Source: Caprella mutica (taxonomy: Eukaryota > Arthropoda > Malacostraca > Amphipoda > Caprellidae). Taken from it: DNA of 64,000 bases. The DNA lies in assembly GCA_947561585.1 (NCBI GenBank), contig CANNZV010000430.1, positions 62,001-126,000 of the forward strand, given 5' to 3'. A program made the translations under genes and the position numbers. Each line of letters begins with the position of its first letter. The first letter of the stretch is position 1. The notes below the pieces were generated by a model. That model saw only the letters and a program-made list of their open reading frames with translations. It did not search any database and had not been told where the DNA came from. Positions 1-12,128 of this stretch are shown in pieces.

Positions 1-1145
1 CTAATAAGAAAAAGGATGCTTACTTGAAATTCAATTATTTTTTTTTATTCTATAATTACCTGATTACCTGTTCTATTTAATTTAGATTCATACAAAATTA
101 ATTATTTCAGGTTTGTAGTTCGCAGATTAGTTAGGAATTATGTTTTTGAAATATACGACTAACTACTACCTACTGAAGAAGCAAGAGAAGAGAAGATTAA
201 CAGACACAATGAGGAGATAGAGACCTTCTGCAGGATTGATATGGTAATAATATATACCTTAATTTCATTCTGAATTTTCTTGCACTGCTCTTATAAAATT
301 ATTATTTTTCAGCATCTTTAACCAAAGTAACCTAGGGACGGGTCCAGGCACACCAGTCCTTCTGAAAAATATTAATATTTTTATTTTTGAACCGATTTGA
401 AAGTTGTGTTTTCATGACTTTTACTTTTCAACATAATTAACACGATTATACAAAAAATGAGGTGAAAAATGTCAAGATACTCGTATTTTGAGCATTTATT
501 CAAATATACAGGGTGTCTCTAAAAGACCAGATCACAAGTTTAAGTTAGTAGCTATATTTCAAAAACTATTAAAATTACATGCATCTTTTCGATATCTTTC
601 TCATTGTTGAACCCTTCTCCATCCAAAGTTAAGTTTTCATTATTTTTCATTTCTGTGAATGTTACAAGGATTTTATTGATGGGTATTGAAAATGGCTTTT
701 GCGCGAATAGTTAGAACATGAGAAATATTTGTTTCTCGTCTTTGCTAATCAATTTTATTTTGAATAGATAAATATTCTTTGGCGTTTACCAATGGATGTG
801 TAAATATCAAATGAAGATTTTTATGAAGAAAAAATATTGAAAAGTCAATTTGTTAAGATTTTATAACTGTTTTAGTGAGGACTGGCACGCACGAACCAGT
901 CCCTAGTTTACTGAGCAAACTTTTAAAGGCTAGAATAATAGGGGGTTAACAGGCTTTATTACATGTTTATATGAATCAAGCTCAATACTATGCTAAATGT
1001 GATCAGATCATGTTAGTTCTGAGCCCCTTGTTCACATTAATGCAATGAATTTCTATATAAAGATCTTTTTTTTTGTTGCTGAAAATTTGAAATATAGAAG
1101 TTACTGACCTAATACGATTTATATTACATTATTCTATATTTTCAG

Positions 1146-1302
1146 AATGTTGCATCTTCTGTCTTTGATGAATCAATTCTTCCTAATTACACTGCATCAA
1201 TGCTGAGGCTTGAGGAGCAAAGAGTTTGCCACCTGCCACGCCATGTGGCAAAGTCTTGTTTATTCATTGTTCAAGGGAACAAGTGTCTGTTTCTTGTGAA
1301 AT
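1146..1302 (+). CDS. Possible internal exon of an unknown gene
   Basis: The segment of 157 bases is bounded by a good acceptor (TTCTATATTTTCAG) and a consensus donor (GTGAGT). Its frame 0 is open for 52 codons and more GC-rich than its surroundings. The peptide, including RLEEQRVCHLPRHVAKSC, resembles no family I know. No neighbouring coding exon could be linked by phase, so it may also be part of a non-coding transcript or chance. Confidence 0.3.
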
Positions 1303-1374
1303 GTGAGTATTCATTATTAATAAATAGCCAGTTTTAAATATAGCTATACTTATTACTAGAGTTTTAACAGTATA

Positions 1375-1575
1375 TCTTTTATATCATAGATCTTAAGAAA
1401 ATCATAGACAAAACTAAATGAAATAGTATCTAATACAATATACCGCTGGTGTAGAACCATTCAATACTCTCTATAATATTCCATGATTTATAAAGCATAT
1501 TGTCACTTAGGTTGTGACGATATGCTTTATAAATCATAGGTCTAAGGAATATCAGATCAAATGAAATGGTATAGA
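1375..1575. mobile_element. Diverged palindromic MITE-like element (GTTGTGACAATATGC family)
   Basis: It shares ATATACCGCTGGTGTAGAAC and the ends GCATATTGTCAC / GTTGTGACGATATGC with the three copies at 35.48-36.06 kb. Here one copy seems to be followed by a partial inverted copy. Confidence 0.6.
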
Positions 1576-2228
1576 AGTAGTTAATTAATTGACAGTAAAG
1601 AACAGTTATATTGTAAATTGTAATAGATCCATTTTGTTACCATGATCAAGTTGATTGATTACGTTGCGGTTACAAATTACTCAATTACAAACCGCATAAA
1701 TTCGGTTCAGTATGTTTTTTTCCATTTGCTTTAAAATTTGTAATACATTCAACAATTGTACTAAATACTAATATGACGTTGAAGAAAGAGATAGTACTAT
1801 CTTTGTTTTGATTTACAATTTGAATTATATAAAAAAGTTAACAAACGATGCACGTTCGGCCTTTGCTTAAGATTTAAATTGTTTCCTGAAGTATAAAAAG
1901 GTTTCTATAATAAATTTCTGTAATTTTATACCTTCACAGAAATATTTCATACTGAATTGTCGATACTTACTTAGTTGACATCAAAATAAACTGGTGTATA
2001 ATCTTTTTCTTTAGACTGAAAATTTAAATTAGCAAGTGGGAAGTAAAACTGGATTATAAAAATATTTAAACCCAAATAAAATTTAAAATATGACAATCGA
2101 ATTTCATGGGGTTTTCAGCAACATTATAATAATCATTAGCCTCCTCGATTTAACTCTTTGAGGAGGCTTTAAATTTCAATTTTTATTGCTATATGTATAT
2201 ATATTATATATGTTTTAACGCTACTTGC

Positions 2229-2570
2229 AGTTTTAGAGGATAGCGCTAGGGTTATGCTCTTCAACTACGAGGTCTTAGATTTTGTGTTTGGTAGGCTCAT
2301 AGGCTTCATTTACTATCACCTCTTCATTTTCCTCTTCCATCCGTGAGTGCAGCCACCGGTGCTTGTGTCCCGTTTTGTCACATTCCTTGGTAAGTGACTG
2401 CATTCACGGAGTAGCTTTTCTGCATCCATGAGCATTGTCACCGACGGTGGTAAGTGACTTTGTTCATGGAGCCACTTTCCTCTCTGACTGCTTCTTCCAG
2501 TCCCTTGTATTTAATTTCCTTTTGACTTCAGCGATATGGCCTTTGGTTCTGAAGCAGACGTTAAACCCTT
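2229..2570 (-). repeat. Dispersed repeat fragment (copies near 7.8, 12.4 and 49.4 kb)
   Basis: 2229-2285 is nearly the inverse of 7812-7872 (shared core GCTAGGGTTATGCTCTTCAA). 2485-2565 is the inverse of 49350-49440 (shared core AAGGGACTGGAAGAAGCAGT, inverted here). A diverged third copy of the latter part lies at 12405-12480. On the minus strand 2485-2565 reads as a short peptide with KRKLNTRDWKKQ, so it may come from a degraded retroelement ORF; that is inference. Confidence 0.6.
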
Positions 2571-5400
2571 ACTAAAATAAATATTATATATGTACTTGCA
2601 TATAATTGAACTCAATAGTATAAAATATAAACAAAATTCATAAATCTATCTCAGTCCTTCAATAAAAGGTGGGACATAAATTGTCCCACCTTGTAACTTG
2701 TGCTCATAATGATTATTTTTATGGTGGGTTACATAGTATCCCACCATGTAACAATTGCAACTGAACAATTGGGTTATTTAGTGTCCCACCTTGCCCCAAA
2801 GAGGTAAAGAATAAAAAAATCAACATTTAAACTTTTTGTAGTAACGATTTAAAACTAATGTTATACTTAATATATAGCTATAGTAGTGACAATCGATTGA
2901 TTTGTAACTGTGACGTTATGAAGTCAACAAACTAATAGAGAAAATTAGTGATTTAGCAGTTTGAAGAACTGATTTTTTCCAACTTCTCATTACTGTTTTT
3001 ATAGCTAATAGCAATAAATATACAGCTATCAATAATTTACGCTCTTCAATTATCCAAAATATGATTAAGAGTGTTGCTGTTAGTATGTCACGTACACAAA
3101 AGACCTCCATTGTCCATACTATTTTCAATTTCGGTTATCATTTTGAAACCCGGTTGGCGCATAACATACTTTTCACGCATAAATTTGTGAGACTATCATA
3201 TCTTTAGATGCAATATAATATCTTAGATGTTTGTAACAAGTGCCTTGATCAATTTGAGACAATAAATATTTATTAACCTGTTTCCAATCATATTAATTAA
3301 AAATTTAATATATAATTCTATATTAACAGAATTCATATGTCATTTCCTCGCATTGGAATAGTCCACTTCTTAAGACAATGCTGAGGTCACTGATGACCAA
3401 ATAACTTGCCATCTCTACTAGACTGAGCTGATTACGAAGAGAAAAAGAGAATTGTCCTAAAGCCATTTCAAGGGATCATATGCTTGTTAGTTGAAGGTGA
3501 GTGTTTCTGTAATAAGTAGTTTTTTATTTCAAAATAAATAGTTTGTCACACTATTTATTAATATATAGTTTGTTTGTATTCTGCAGATTAGTTACCTGCA
3601 GAAGAGTTGAAATGTAATACTGCTATTAGTTTCTTTAGGTTCTCATTAATTATATTTCTCAATTAAATAACGAAGTGCATTAGCTGAAATGTATATTTTT
3701 ATTTTCAGAGGTGATCTCTAAAATTACCAAACTGGAGGACACTGGATTGTTAATCACCTTGGAGGACAATTGAATGAGGACCACTTCCGAGAACAATTGA
3801 AAGGTAATCAATTGTATGTAAATTAATTCATTCAAAATTATTTCTAATCATACTTTGTAATATTGTCATCATTAATTTTGCAGCAAATTAATTTTAACAT
3901 TGCCTTAGTTATTGTGAGATGATTTATTTTTATTAATAGATATTAGAAATAATTAATGACTATCATTTTCCTCTTACATAAATTTAAATATCACTCAATA
4001 ATACTAAAACAATTATTTTTGAAATTTTCATTATTATTATTATTCAAGAGTGATCCAGAATATATGAAATTTTGAACTGTTAAAAGTATGAAAAATGTCA
4101 TTAGAGATTCAAGTTGACGAATATTGTACAGTTAGAAGTACAGCAGTTAGATTTTTTTAGGAAGATTTATTTCCTCTAAATGTGGAGTGATTTTATTCTA
4201 GGATGTTGAACCATTATAAATTAGCTCATTGTTCTGCACATCTTCAACAAACTAGCAATATGTATTAGGCTACTTGGAAATTCCTTTTAAGCTGTATTCT
4301 ACTTTATTTAATGGAATGTTATTGTATATTACCTCTCTAAATGCCTTCATGTTCGGAAATTGCTGCTGTAATAGTATTGCTTTTTTATCATGTAATTAAC
4401 TGCTAATATCAATAAAGAGATTATATACTCTTCTCAATTCATATTTTGCTGTTGATTCCATTATAGTTGTGAAGCGCAACACATTACAGCAGCTAAATCC
4501 GAAGGTGAAGGCAGTATTTTAATAAGAGTTCTACTGGTGGCCATGGATGGCGTACCGCAGTTGAGAGCAGGCAACGGTAGCATGAGACCAGTTCAGAGGA
4601 AGTTGATAGGAGTGGCATTGGAGTTCACAGCAGCAGTTTCATCTACTTGACAGCAGACGATAGGAGTAGCCCGCTGCTCCAAAAGCGGTCAAAACTGCTG
4701 CTATACTGCCAAGACCGCTGCTCTCACCTGCTGTCAGTGCTGCGGAAAACTCGTATGGAACTGCGCCTATTTTTAACTGGGAATTAGAACTGGCTCTGAA
4801 ATACCAGACTAGAAATTGTCAATGTTGAAGGAGATGTACCGTAACTGTGGGTATAGCGATATTAAAGGTTATATTTGTAAAAATAGACTATTTAGCATAA
4901 ATCAATAATAAAATGAATAAATATTCAAATATATCGCTCCCACTATTCATCGTACTGGTGAAAATAATCAATATTTTTATGGCTGTTCTATAATGAATTT
5001 CTATAGTTTTCTCAGTTATTTAACAGTTTGATTATTTTTTCTTGGCGAGATCGGCTTCACTGCCACAGCATCAATAATGGAGGTTACAGTCACCATAAAA
5101 TGACTTTTTGAAATCACAATTGTCTGTAATAAAAACATAAATGTGTTGTTACATCCAGTCTACTTTTTTTGGTGTAAACATTAGGTGGTAACTAACCAAA
5201 TTAATGTTACCCTAATTAATGTTACTTAGCTGTATAATATCACATTCATTAGGTGCAAACCTAATACTTGTTAGGTAGTTGTCTAATATCACTTTTATTA
5301 GGTATTCACCGTAATTAATGTAACTTAACTGTCTAATATCATATTTATTTACTTACAGGGAGTACATGGGCGAATCGAGATCCTTGGTCCTTAATTTGGT
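2571..5400 (+). other. AT-rich stretch with spliced-looking, stop-rich segments
   Basis: Three plus-strand segments have acceptor/donor borders: 3330-3496 (TATTAACAG ... GAAG|GTGAGT), 3709-3803 (TTTTCAG ... AAAG|GTAATC) and 5359-5398 (TACTTACAG ... TTTG|GTGAGT). All have stops in the relevant frames, so a non-coding RNA or decayed exons are possible. At 4530-4770 there is an imperfect inverted repeat rich in GCAGCAG/CTGCTG. Around 5170-5350 TTAGGT/ATTAATGTTAC motifs recur. No protein gene is supported. Confidence 0.3.
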
Positions 5401-6700
5401 GAGTGAGAGAGAAGTGAAATAATTTCTCTGAAGTGCTTAGAAATAAATTGAATGACCTTTAATAAATAATTTTTAATAATTAGCATAGTATTGAATTTTA
5501 ATAATTTTTAAATAAATCAAGTTTTTCAATTCAAAGGGTTTACTTTCGGAAATCTAAATTATGTCTATCCTGAAATGATATTTGGTATTTTGATAAAAGT
5601 TTTGGGATCTTCGAAAGTGTCTGTGAAGTGTTTAAATTAAATCTTGGGAAGTGTAGTTTGTAAAACAAAGAAATGACGTTAGAGGTGTGTTGAATTTAAT
5701 AAAAAATATCACGACAAAATATTATAATATTTGTACCTACACAAACAAATTGAACCGGATGAAAGGTGGGTAAGAGATGCATGGGAATGGATAGAAGACC
5801 AAGAAAGAAAGAAAAGAGAAATATCGAAAGGGAATATATTTTGGAGGTTTTTTCAGAGATTCTTCAAGATAGAAGAGCTTCTAACTGAAGTTTTAGACTG
5901 ATGTCATACGAGTTGCTTATAACCGAAGGCAATTGAAACGCCTATGCTATGCCAGACGGGAGGCAAGAGATAGTCTAGGACTCTAGGCTATCAAGCATAC
6001 GGTTGTGATGTATATGAGTTTAGAACAGAAGTACTGTTTTATTCAGGTATTCAGAACCGCCCGTCTGACATACACTGGTGATTCTGCTGCTGCGGTTGTA
6101 AGCGAGGACTTGTGCCGCTAGTATGACACCCCTCTTTCTTTTAACATGGGTTCAATGGAATATCTTTTCAAAAGTGGCTTCTCGGCAGTCAAACCGCAAA
6201 TACTCAATAAATTATTACTGCACTCAATAGTAGAGTACTCAATACAATACTTCAATACTAAATACTACACGTAATCCTGTTATTCAATATCTATATGATA
6301 TTTTTCTTATAAATACTATTGTTCTGTTTTATCTTTCTTTTTATATGTTTTTTTTTTATTCTGTCTAAAAATTTCTATTTAGAACTTCGTATAAGCTTGC
6401 TTAAAAGTACAAAACATTTTTTATTGTACTTCTCTATTCTATTAACTGTACTATAATATGGAACCTGTAATAATTGCAAGAGTAACCTTTATCCTCTTAG
6501 TTATAACCAAAAATTGTCTTATCTATTCAATAAAGATTATTATCACTATTAGTAAAATTTATTAATGGCATTAACTGGAACATAGTAATTTGTTCAAAAA
6601 GAATAGGACTAAGTTAAGTTATTTGTTTTTTTTTGATATCCCAAGTAGCAATTTTAATAATCAATCGTATAAATTACTTTAATGTTCACACTAGCAATAT
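5401..6700. other. No gene seen; possible retroelement terminal sequence
   Basis: Mostly AT-rich. The segment 5930-6130 is GC-richer. Read on the minus strand it starts TGTCATACTAGCGGC and contains AATAAAACAGTACTTC, which could be part of an LTR, but I found no matching second end or target duplication. Confidence 0.25.
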
Positions 6701-6702
6701 CC

Positions 6703-7820
6703 CCGGTGTACTAACGAGGGAGTTTCTCTCTCATTGGAGTCTACATACTGAGCAACTGTACCCGGTGTACTAACCAGGGAGTTTCTCTCTCATTGGAGTC
6801 TACATACTGAGCAACTGTACCCGGTGTACTAACCAGGGAGTTTCTCTCTCATTGGAGTCTACATACTGAGCAACTGTACCCGGTGTACTAACCAGGGAGT
6901 TTCTCTCATTGGAGTCTACATACTGAGCAACTGTACCCGGTGTACTAACCAGGGAGTTTCTCTCATTTGAGTCTACATACTGAGCAACTGTACCCGGTGT
7001 ACTAACCATGGAGTTTCTCTCATTTGAGTCTACATACTGAGCAACTGTACCCGGTGTACTAACCAGGGAGTTTCTCTCATTTGAGTCTACATACTGAGCA
7101 ACTGTACCCGGTGTACTAACCAGGGAGTTTCTCTCATTGGAGTCTACATACTGAGCAACTGTACCCGGTGTACTAACCATGGAGTTTCTCTCATTTGAGT
7201 CTACATACTGAGCAACTGTACCCGGTGTACTAACCAGGGAGTTTCTCTCATTTGAGTCTACATACTGAGCAACTGTACCCGGTGTACTAACCAGGGAGTT
7301 TCTCTCATTTGAGTCTACATACTGAGCAACTGTACCCGGTGTACTAACCAGGGAGTTTCTCTCATTGGAGTCTGCATACTGAGCAACTGTACCCGGTGTA
7401 CTAACCAGGAAGTTTCTTTCATTGGAGTCTGCATACTGAGCAACTGTACCCGGTGTACTAACCAGGAAGTTTCTTTCATTGGAGTCTGCATACTGAGCAA
7501 CTGTACCCGGTGTACTAACCAGGAAGTTTCTTTCATTGGAGTCTGCATACTGAGCAACTGTACCCGGTGTACTAACCAGGGAGTTTCTTTCATTGGAGTC
7601 TGCATACTGAGCAACTGTACCCGGTGTACTAACCAGGGAGTTTCTTTCATTTGAGTCTACATACTGAGCAACTGTACCCGGTGTACTAACCAGGGAGTTT
7701 CTCTCATTCGAGTCTACATACTGAGCAACTGTACCCGGTGTACTAACCAGGGAGTTTCTTTCATTTGAGTCTACATACTGAGCAACTGTACCTGGTGTAC
7801 TAACCAGGGAGTTTCTTACA
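6703..7820. repeat. 57-bp tandem array, about 19-20 copies
   Basis: Units contain AACCAGGGAGTTTCT, GAGTCTACATACTGAGCAAC and TGTACCCGGTGTA. The first copies carry an extra CT pair. Because 57 is 19 codons, the minus strand stays open for 348 codons (NSLVSTPGTVAQYVDSNER repeated); variants between units are both silent and replacing, and there is no supported gene context, so I regard the ORF as a by-product of the repeat. Confidence 0.93.
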
Positions 7821-8714
7821 TCTAAGACCTCGTAGTTGAAGAGCATAACCCTAGCACTATCCTCTAAAAGTGCAAGTGGCGTTGAAAAATGATAAGAAAG
7901 GAAAAAGAAGGTAAGTCGCCTTTTTTATTCACCAACAGCTGAGTCATTCTATGAACAGCGCCTCATAAAGTTGGTGAAAATAACCGAAAAATCAAAGAAA
8001 AACTAATAATTTGCCGCAGTAACATTTATACGGGGTCACACTAATATTAAGAATTGATAATATAATTTTTTGTCCCTATAGAGTAAAAACTATGATTTAA
8101 TAAATTAAATATATCGTATATGAATTGCATTTGAATACAATTATAACCCCATTATATTAATTGAATAGTAATTATAGAATGCAAGCTGGAACTTTGGAAA
8201 TTCCACGGAATTTGAAAATCAACCAATGTTTCTAAGTCTGTTTCACACATTTTGCGACAGACTGATCGACTGACACAACTTCTTTCATTATAGTATATAG
8301 AATATCGCTTATAAATATCCTCTTGGTGACATTACTTTGATCTACACCCACCTTTATGATGTGCTATTGATAGAGTGTCTGCTTAACCCTTTTTTTTTGT
8401 GACTGATATGCCGACTGACACCGGCTTCTTTTATAATCAATAGAATATTCTGTAAATAGATTATAGTTCATAAATATCATCTTTTGTCACATTACTCTAA
8501 CTTACACCAACTTTATGAGGTGCTATTTATTGATTGTGTGTTAACGTATTTTGTGATGGACATTATCACCATACCTAACTATTTTTCAAATTTATATTTT
8601 AGTTCCACATTTCCCTCCTTCACTTACCCATAGAGTTCTGATTTACTCTAGAGAAAGGCAGAGTTGCAGTCAGAACGGTGAGAATGGCAGTTTAAAACCT
8701 TATTTTTCCAGTTA
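7821..8714. other. No gene; dispersed repeat pieces
   Basis: 7821-7872 is the inverse of 2229-2285. The stretch 8230-8560 holds two diverged copies of a segment with ACTTTATGA(G/T)GTGCTATT and TTTTGTGA motifs. A third relative is at about 56985-57060, and an inverted scrap is at 7935-7970. Confidence 0.5.
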
Positions 8715-10011
8715 CAGGGTGGGGCGTAAGTTTGGAAGCAAATGAAAGTGCATATTATAATCCAACGAAAAATATATTTAATAATTTACAATTATGTATT
8801 ATTACATAAAGGTTTTAAGAATTCAAAAATCATAAATTTATTCAAAATGTCCCCCCTTGTTTTTAATAACAGCCTCAAATCTCCTCCGAACTCCTCCTAC
8901 TGCGGCACGCAACTGTTTTTGGGAAATTTCCTTCCAAGATATCTGGAGCGAACGCTTTAAATCATCCACACTGCGATGGAATTTACCACAGGCCTTTGAT
9001 TCAAGAATGGACCATACCGTAAAGTCCATAGGATTAACATCTGGGGAGCAGGGAGGCCACATTTCTTTGGACCAAATCCGTGGAAGATGGTCATGGCAGT
9101 AGTTCTGAGTGACATTTGCAGTATGTGAAGTCGCGCCGTCTTGCTGAAATGTCCATAGAGTGTCATTACCGAAGTGATCCTTAGCTGACTCCAACATTGG
9201 CGTCAAAATATTCTCAATATAACATTTAGCATTGATTTTGGCGCCTTGTTCCACAAAAAATAAAGGAGATCTCCAAGTTTCTGAAACGGCGGCCCAGACC
9301 ATTACTGAAGCAGGTTTCATGGTTCTGTGGACAGTTTTTTGGTTGTATGGGATGTCTTTTGCACTTTTACCAATTATTCTGTTATTCCTCCGGTTGTGAG
9401 CCATTTCCACTGTGAAATTTTTTTCGTCAGACCAAACAATTTCACCAGCCGTGCCAGACTTCAATTCTCTCAGAAGTGCTTTGCTTCTCTCCAATCTCTT
9501 TTTCTTTACAGCTTCTGATAGAGTCTGTCTCTTTTGGAGGGTGAAAGAGGAGATCTTTAGGTCTTCTTTGACAACTCTTCTCATTATTCTGGGACCCACA
9601 TTAGCTGTTTTGGCTAACAATCGTATTGACCTTTTTGGGTTCCTCTTAATCTTCTCTCGGGCACATTTTATCAGTTGTTTGGTGCGTTGTGAGCGTGGTC
9701 TACCACTTCTTGGACGATCAGTCAAGTCTCCTCTCTCATTAAAATGCTTCACACACTTCCAAACAGTCGATCTCGCTATTGAGAGAGTCTTTGAAATGAC
9801 GGAATCTGACTTCCCGGCACGGTGTAGAGCAATAATGGCTTCTCTTTTGTCTGACATTTTTGAATTGACTAAATTTTTGTAAAAAATAACACTGCCACGT
9901 CATAATGTAGTGTCTCTACTATAGTTCAAACCCTATCACCTACTTAGGAACTTATTTTTAAGAATTATATTAATGTTTGAAAAATTGCTTCCAAACTTAC
10001 GCCCCACCCTG
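8715..10011 (-). mobile_element. Full-length mariner-type (DD37D) transposon
   Basis: Perfect 27-bp terminal inverted repeats start CAGGGTGGGGCGTAAGTTTG at both ends, with TA on each side (8713-8714, 10012-10013) as expected for Tc1/mariner insertion. The 1,297-bp element contains one uninterrupted transposase gene. Identical ends plus an open gene suggest a recent insertion. Confidence 0.96.
8838..9857 (-). CDS. Mariner-family transposase, DD37D (maT-like)
   Basis: The 339-residue protein should cut at the terminal repeats and move the element by cut-and-paste. The N-terminal half holds two helix-turn-helix parts (ISKTLSIARSTVWKCVKHF near 21-39; RSIRLLAKTANVGPRIMRRV near 76-95) joined by the linker GRPRSQRTK. 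The catalytic residues are D144 (VWSDEKNF), D240 (FQQDGATSH) and D278 (SPDVNPMD). The 37 residues between the last two place it in the DD37D (maT) group by family knowledge. Length is normal for the family and no frameshift is seen, so it may be active. It lies alone, about 2 kb beyond the dystrophin 3' end. Confidence 0.95.
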   Translation of the reverse strand: MSDKREAIIALHRAGKSDSVISKTLSIARSTVWKCVKHFNERGDLTDRPRSGRPRSQRTKQLIKCAREKIKRNPKRSIRLLAKTANVGPRIMRRVVKEDLKISSFTLQKRQTLSEAVKKKRLERSKALLRELKSGTAGEIVWSDEKNFTVEMAHNRRNNRIIGKSAKDIPYNQKTVHRTMKPASVMVWAAVSETWRSPLFFVEQGAKINAKCYIENILTPMLESAKDHFGNDTLWTFQQDGATSHTANVTQNYCHDHLPRIWSKEMWPPCSPDVNPMDFTVWSILESKACGKFHRSVDDLKRSLQISWKEISQKQLRAAVGGVRRRFEAVIKNKGGHFE

Positions 10012-10013
10012 TA

Positions 10014-11500
10014 TATCATTAATCCATGAAACTGACGCCAGATTGCCAGTCACGTGACTCCAAAATAAGGAATTAACCGTCCTGCAAGACGCGAAATAAT
10101 TTTGGCCACTAGCTCACCACTTGAAGTTCCCCCACCTTCACTTATAAACCACCCATTACAATTAATATACATATACTATATAGTAAGTGACATGCAATAA
10201 CTGGCTGCGATAACACTGTCGTATTAATATATAGATTAAAAATCTAAACTAATTATTTCCGTCGTGTGTTTATTTATTTATTATTTGGTGTCCACTTTTA
10301 CTTTTCGGTGTCCTCGACGGATATTACATATGCAAGATGTAACCACGAAATGCACGGGAATATATTGATTTGGAATTTAATTTTTTATGTTTTTATACAA
10401 TTTTAACTATATTAGGTTATGCAGAATTTTTTTTTACTTGAATCCACTTAATTAAAGTAAGGCATATAATGGGTAATAAAATAATATTGAGACCCGTTAT
10501 TTTAACAGGAAAATACACTAGTGGAATAATAAAAGACAAGAGTAACAGTTTCACATATAATCGGTTAAAAGATGTACTTACAATGTTACGTTGAAAGTCC
10601 CTAGATTTATCGAATAAAACTTCCAAAACGGGAGAAATTGGATTTCCCAAAACGGGAAAAAATTGGAGTCAAAACTAATGCCTGGACTCTTGATGAAGAA
10701 AGAGTTTCTCTTGCAAACTAAGAGTGTTTACTCTTAGTAAAGAGTCTCTTTTACAATCTAAGAGTACTCTTGGTAAGTGTTCAGTGGTATCTATATCTAT
10801 TTTGCGACTTTCATCATAGGTGTTACATTTGGCCTAGGGGTTTTTAACTTACAAAACTTAAGATATTCTAAAGATGGTGTGCTAACCTTTTTTCTCTAGT
10901 ACTAAATTAACAAATTATTGACTATAGTTTTCCATAACAATTTACGCTATTATTATTACCTAGCGGTTTCCATTAATCTTTATATGTTCATAATAAATTA
11001 AACCAATAATCATTGATAGAATGTGAAAAACATAAAAACATGCAACACACTTTTCCTGGTTACACTCAGCACCATTTTCTTTATTTACAAATAGAACCTT
11101 ATTGAGAAATAATCAGAACAATCATTAGTGTGCTAGCTGATGATTTGATAGAGCAGTTGTAGAGAGGTCCTGTTTGAGGGGTTCGGGGGGTCTTTCGTCC
11201 CCCCCAGATGGATTCGTTAGTGACAAAATGTATATCTTGCCCAATTTTCTAACGAGGCCAACCATATACTCTATTTGAAAAATAGAGTACTAATAACTTT
11301 AAAAATTTTACAGATAGCACACTAATCATTGGAACCCTTCAAATAAAGTCTTCCGAAATACAATATATTTCTCTAAATAAAAATCAAACCAAAGATAAAA
11401 CATACATAAAGAGTTTAGCAATAAAATTGTGCTTCCTTCGCTAAAAAACAATCTAATAATAAATGCTTTTAATGAAAAAGAAATAGAAAAGTAGTCTCAC
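10014..11500. other. No gene; dispersed repeat and short repeats
   Basis: 10240-10510 is related in inverted orientation to 23460-23780 (both carry TTTGGTGTCC and CACGGGAATATATTGA). 10690-10770 holds a run of AAGAGT(A/T)(C/T)TCTT motifs. Nothing coding is supported; a minus-strand ORF of 77 codons at 10417-10650 has no recognisable features. Confidence 0.45.
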
Positions 11501-11529
11501 TTCATCAGGGACACACTTTTCGCTTGGTT

Positions 11530-11725
11530 CCGTGGCGCATAGTGAAGGAACCAATCAGAGTCCAGTATTGCTTAGCATGACAAATTCTAGACCAATCACA
11601 GAGCGGTATCGAGACGATGTATCAGTGCGCAGTGAGTATTTAAAATAATGTAATGAGACTACTTCCCTAATTCATTTTCTGTTTCATCTAATTTGTATAA
11701 ATGATATGGCTTCTGTACGTCAAAG
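11530..11725 (+). promoter_or_regulatory. Promoter-like patch facing right, with a short ATG segment
   Basis: Two CCAATCA motifs (11560-11600), a TATTTAAA box (about 11637-11644), then an ATG at about 11706 reading MASVRQR and a donor-like AAAG|GTGGGT. The order and spacing fit an RNA polymerase II promoter with a tiny first exon. No downstream exon on this strand was found, and a transposon-derived promoter is equally possible. Confidence 0.3.
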
Positions 11726-11797
11726 GTGGGTAATCTAAATTGGGGACTAAATCTAGAGAGAGGAGGAAGTTTTAGTTATTTGGAGGTTTGAAAAGGC

Positions 11798-11803
11798 TTT
11801 ATT
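11798..11803 (-). terminator. Candidate polyadenylation signal for dystrophin
   Basis: An AATAAA hexamer on the minus strand lies about 326 bases past the stop codon. It is the nearest one I noticed, but the hexamer is common in this AT-rich DNA. Confidence 0.3.
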
Positions 11804-12128
11804 GGGGTGACTTTTGATTACACCTAAGAGTGTTTAGTTTAATATTCACAGTTCTAAACTAGAGAAGACTTAACCCTTACAACCAGTGGCTGGGAAATTC
11901 AAATCGGCAGATCATATAATCGAGAATATATCATTGACAATTCTATATGTCCGACAAAAGATGGGTCTAATTGAATGATTGAATTCTCGGTGAAGTAATT
12001 ATTGTCTAGATAAAATTTAACAACCAATTTCGAATTTTCATTTCGAAGTTGGTTCGAATACAATTGCCCAACTGGTTGCTAGGTATTAGTCCTTAAGTCT
12101 ACTTAGAATATTGTCACTTTGTGATTAT

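Larger units (their letters stand above)
1..2228 (+). other. AT-rich stretch with two exon-like segments
   Basis: Two plus-strand segments have splice-site borders. 111-243 lies between TTATTTCAG and ATG|GTAATA and is open only in its second half (EEAREEKINRHNEEIETFCR). 1146-1302 lies between ATATTTTCAG and AAAT|GTGAGT and is open throughout (NVASSVFDESILPNYTASML then RLEEQRVCHLPRHVAKSCLF). I recognise no family. The rest is AT-rich DNA plus a diverged palindromic element at about 1375-1575. Confidence 0.3.

Noticed and set aside
2138..2175. Hairpin AGCCTCCTCG...GAGGAGGCT as a terminator
   Set aside because: Rho-independent terminators are bacterial; here it is an isolated short inverted repeat with no gene ending beside it.
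6800..7846. 348-codon minus-strand ORF of 19-residue repeats
   Set aside because: It is a 57-bp DNA satellite; two early units break the period and there are no promoter, splice or neighbouring coding signals. Similar reasoning applies to ORFs in the 18-, 33- and 45-bp arrays, which are open on both strands.
12045..12065. GGTTCGAATAC as a tRNA B-box
   Set aside because: No A-box or cloverleaf can be drawn around it.
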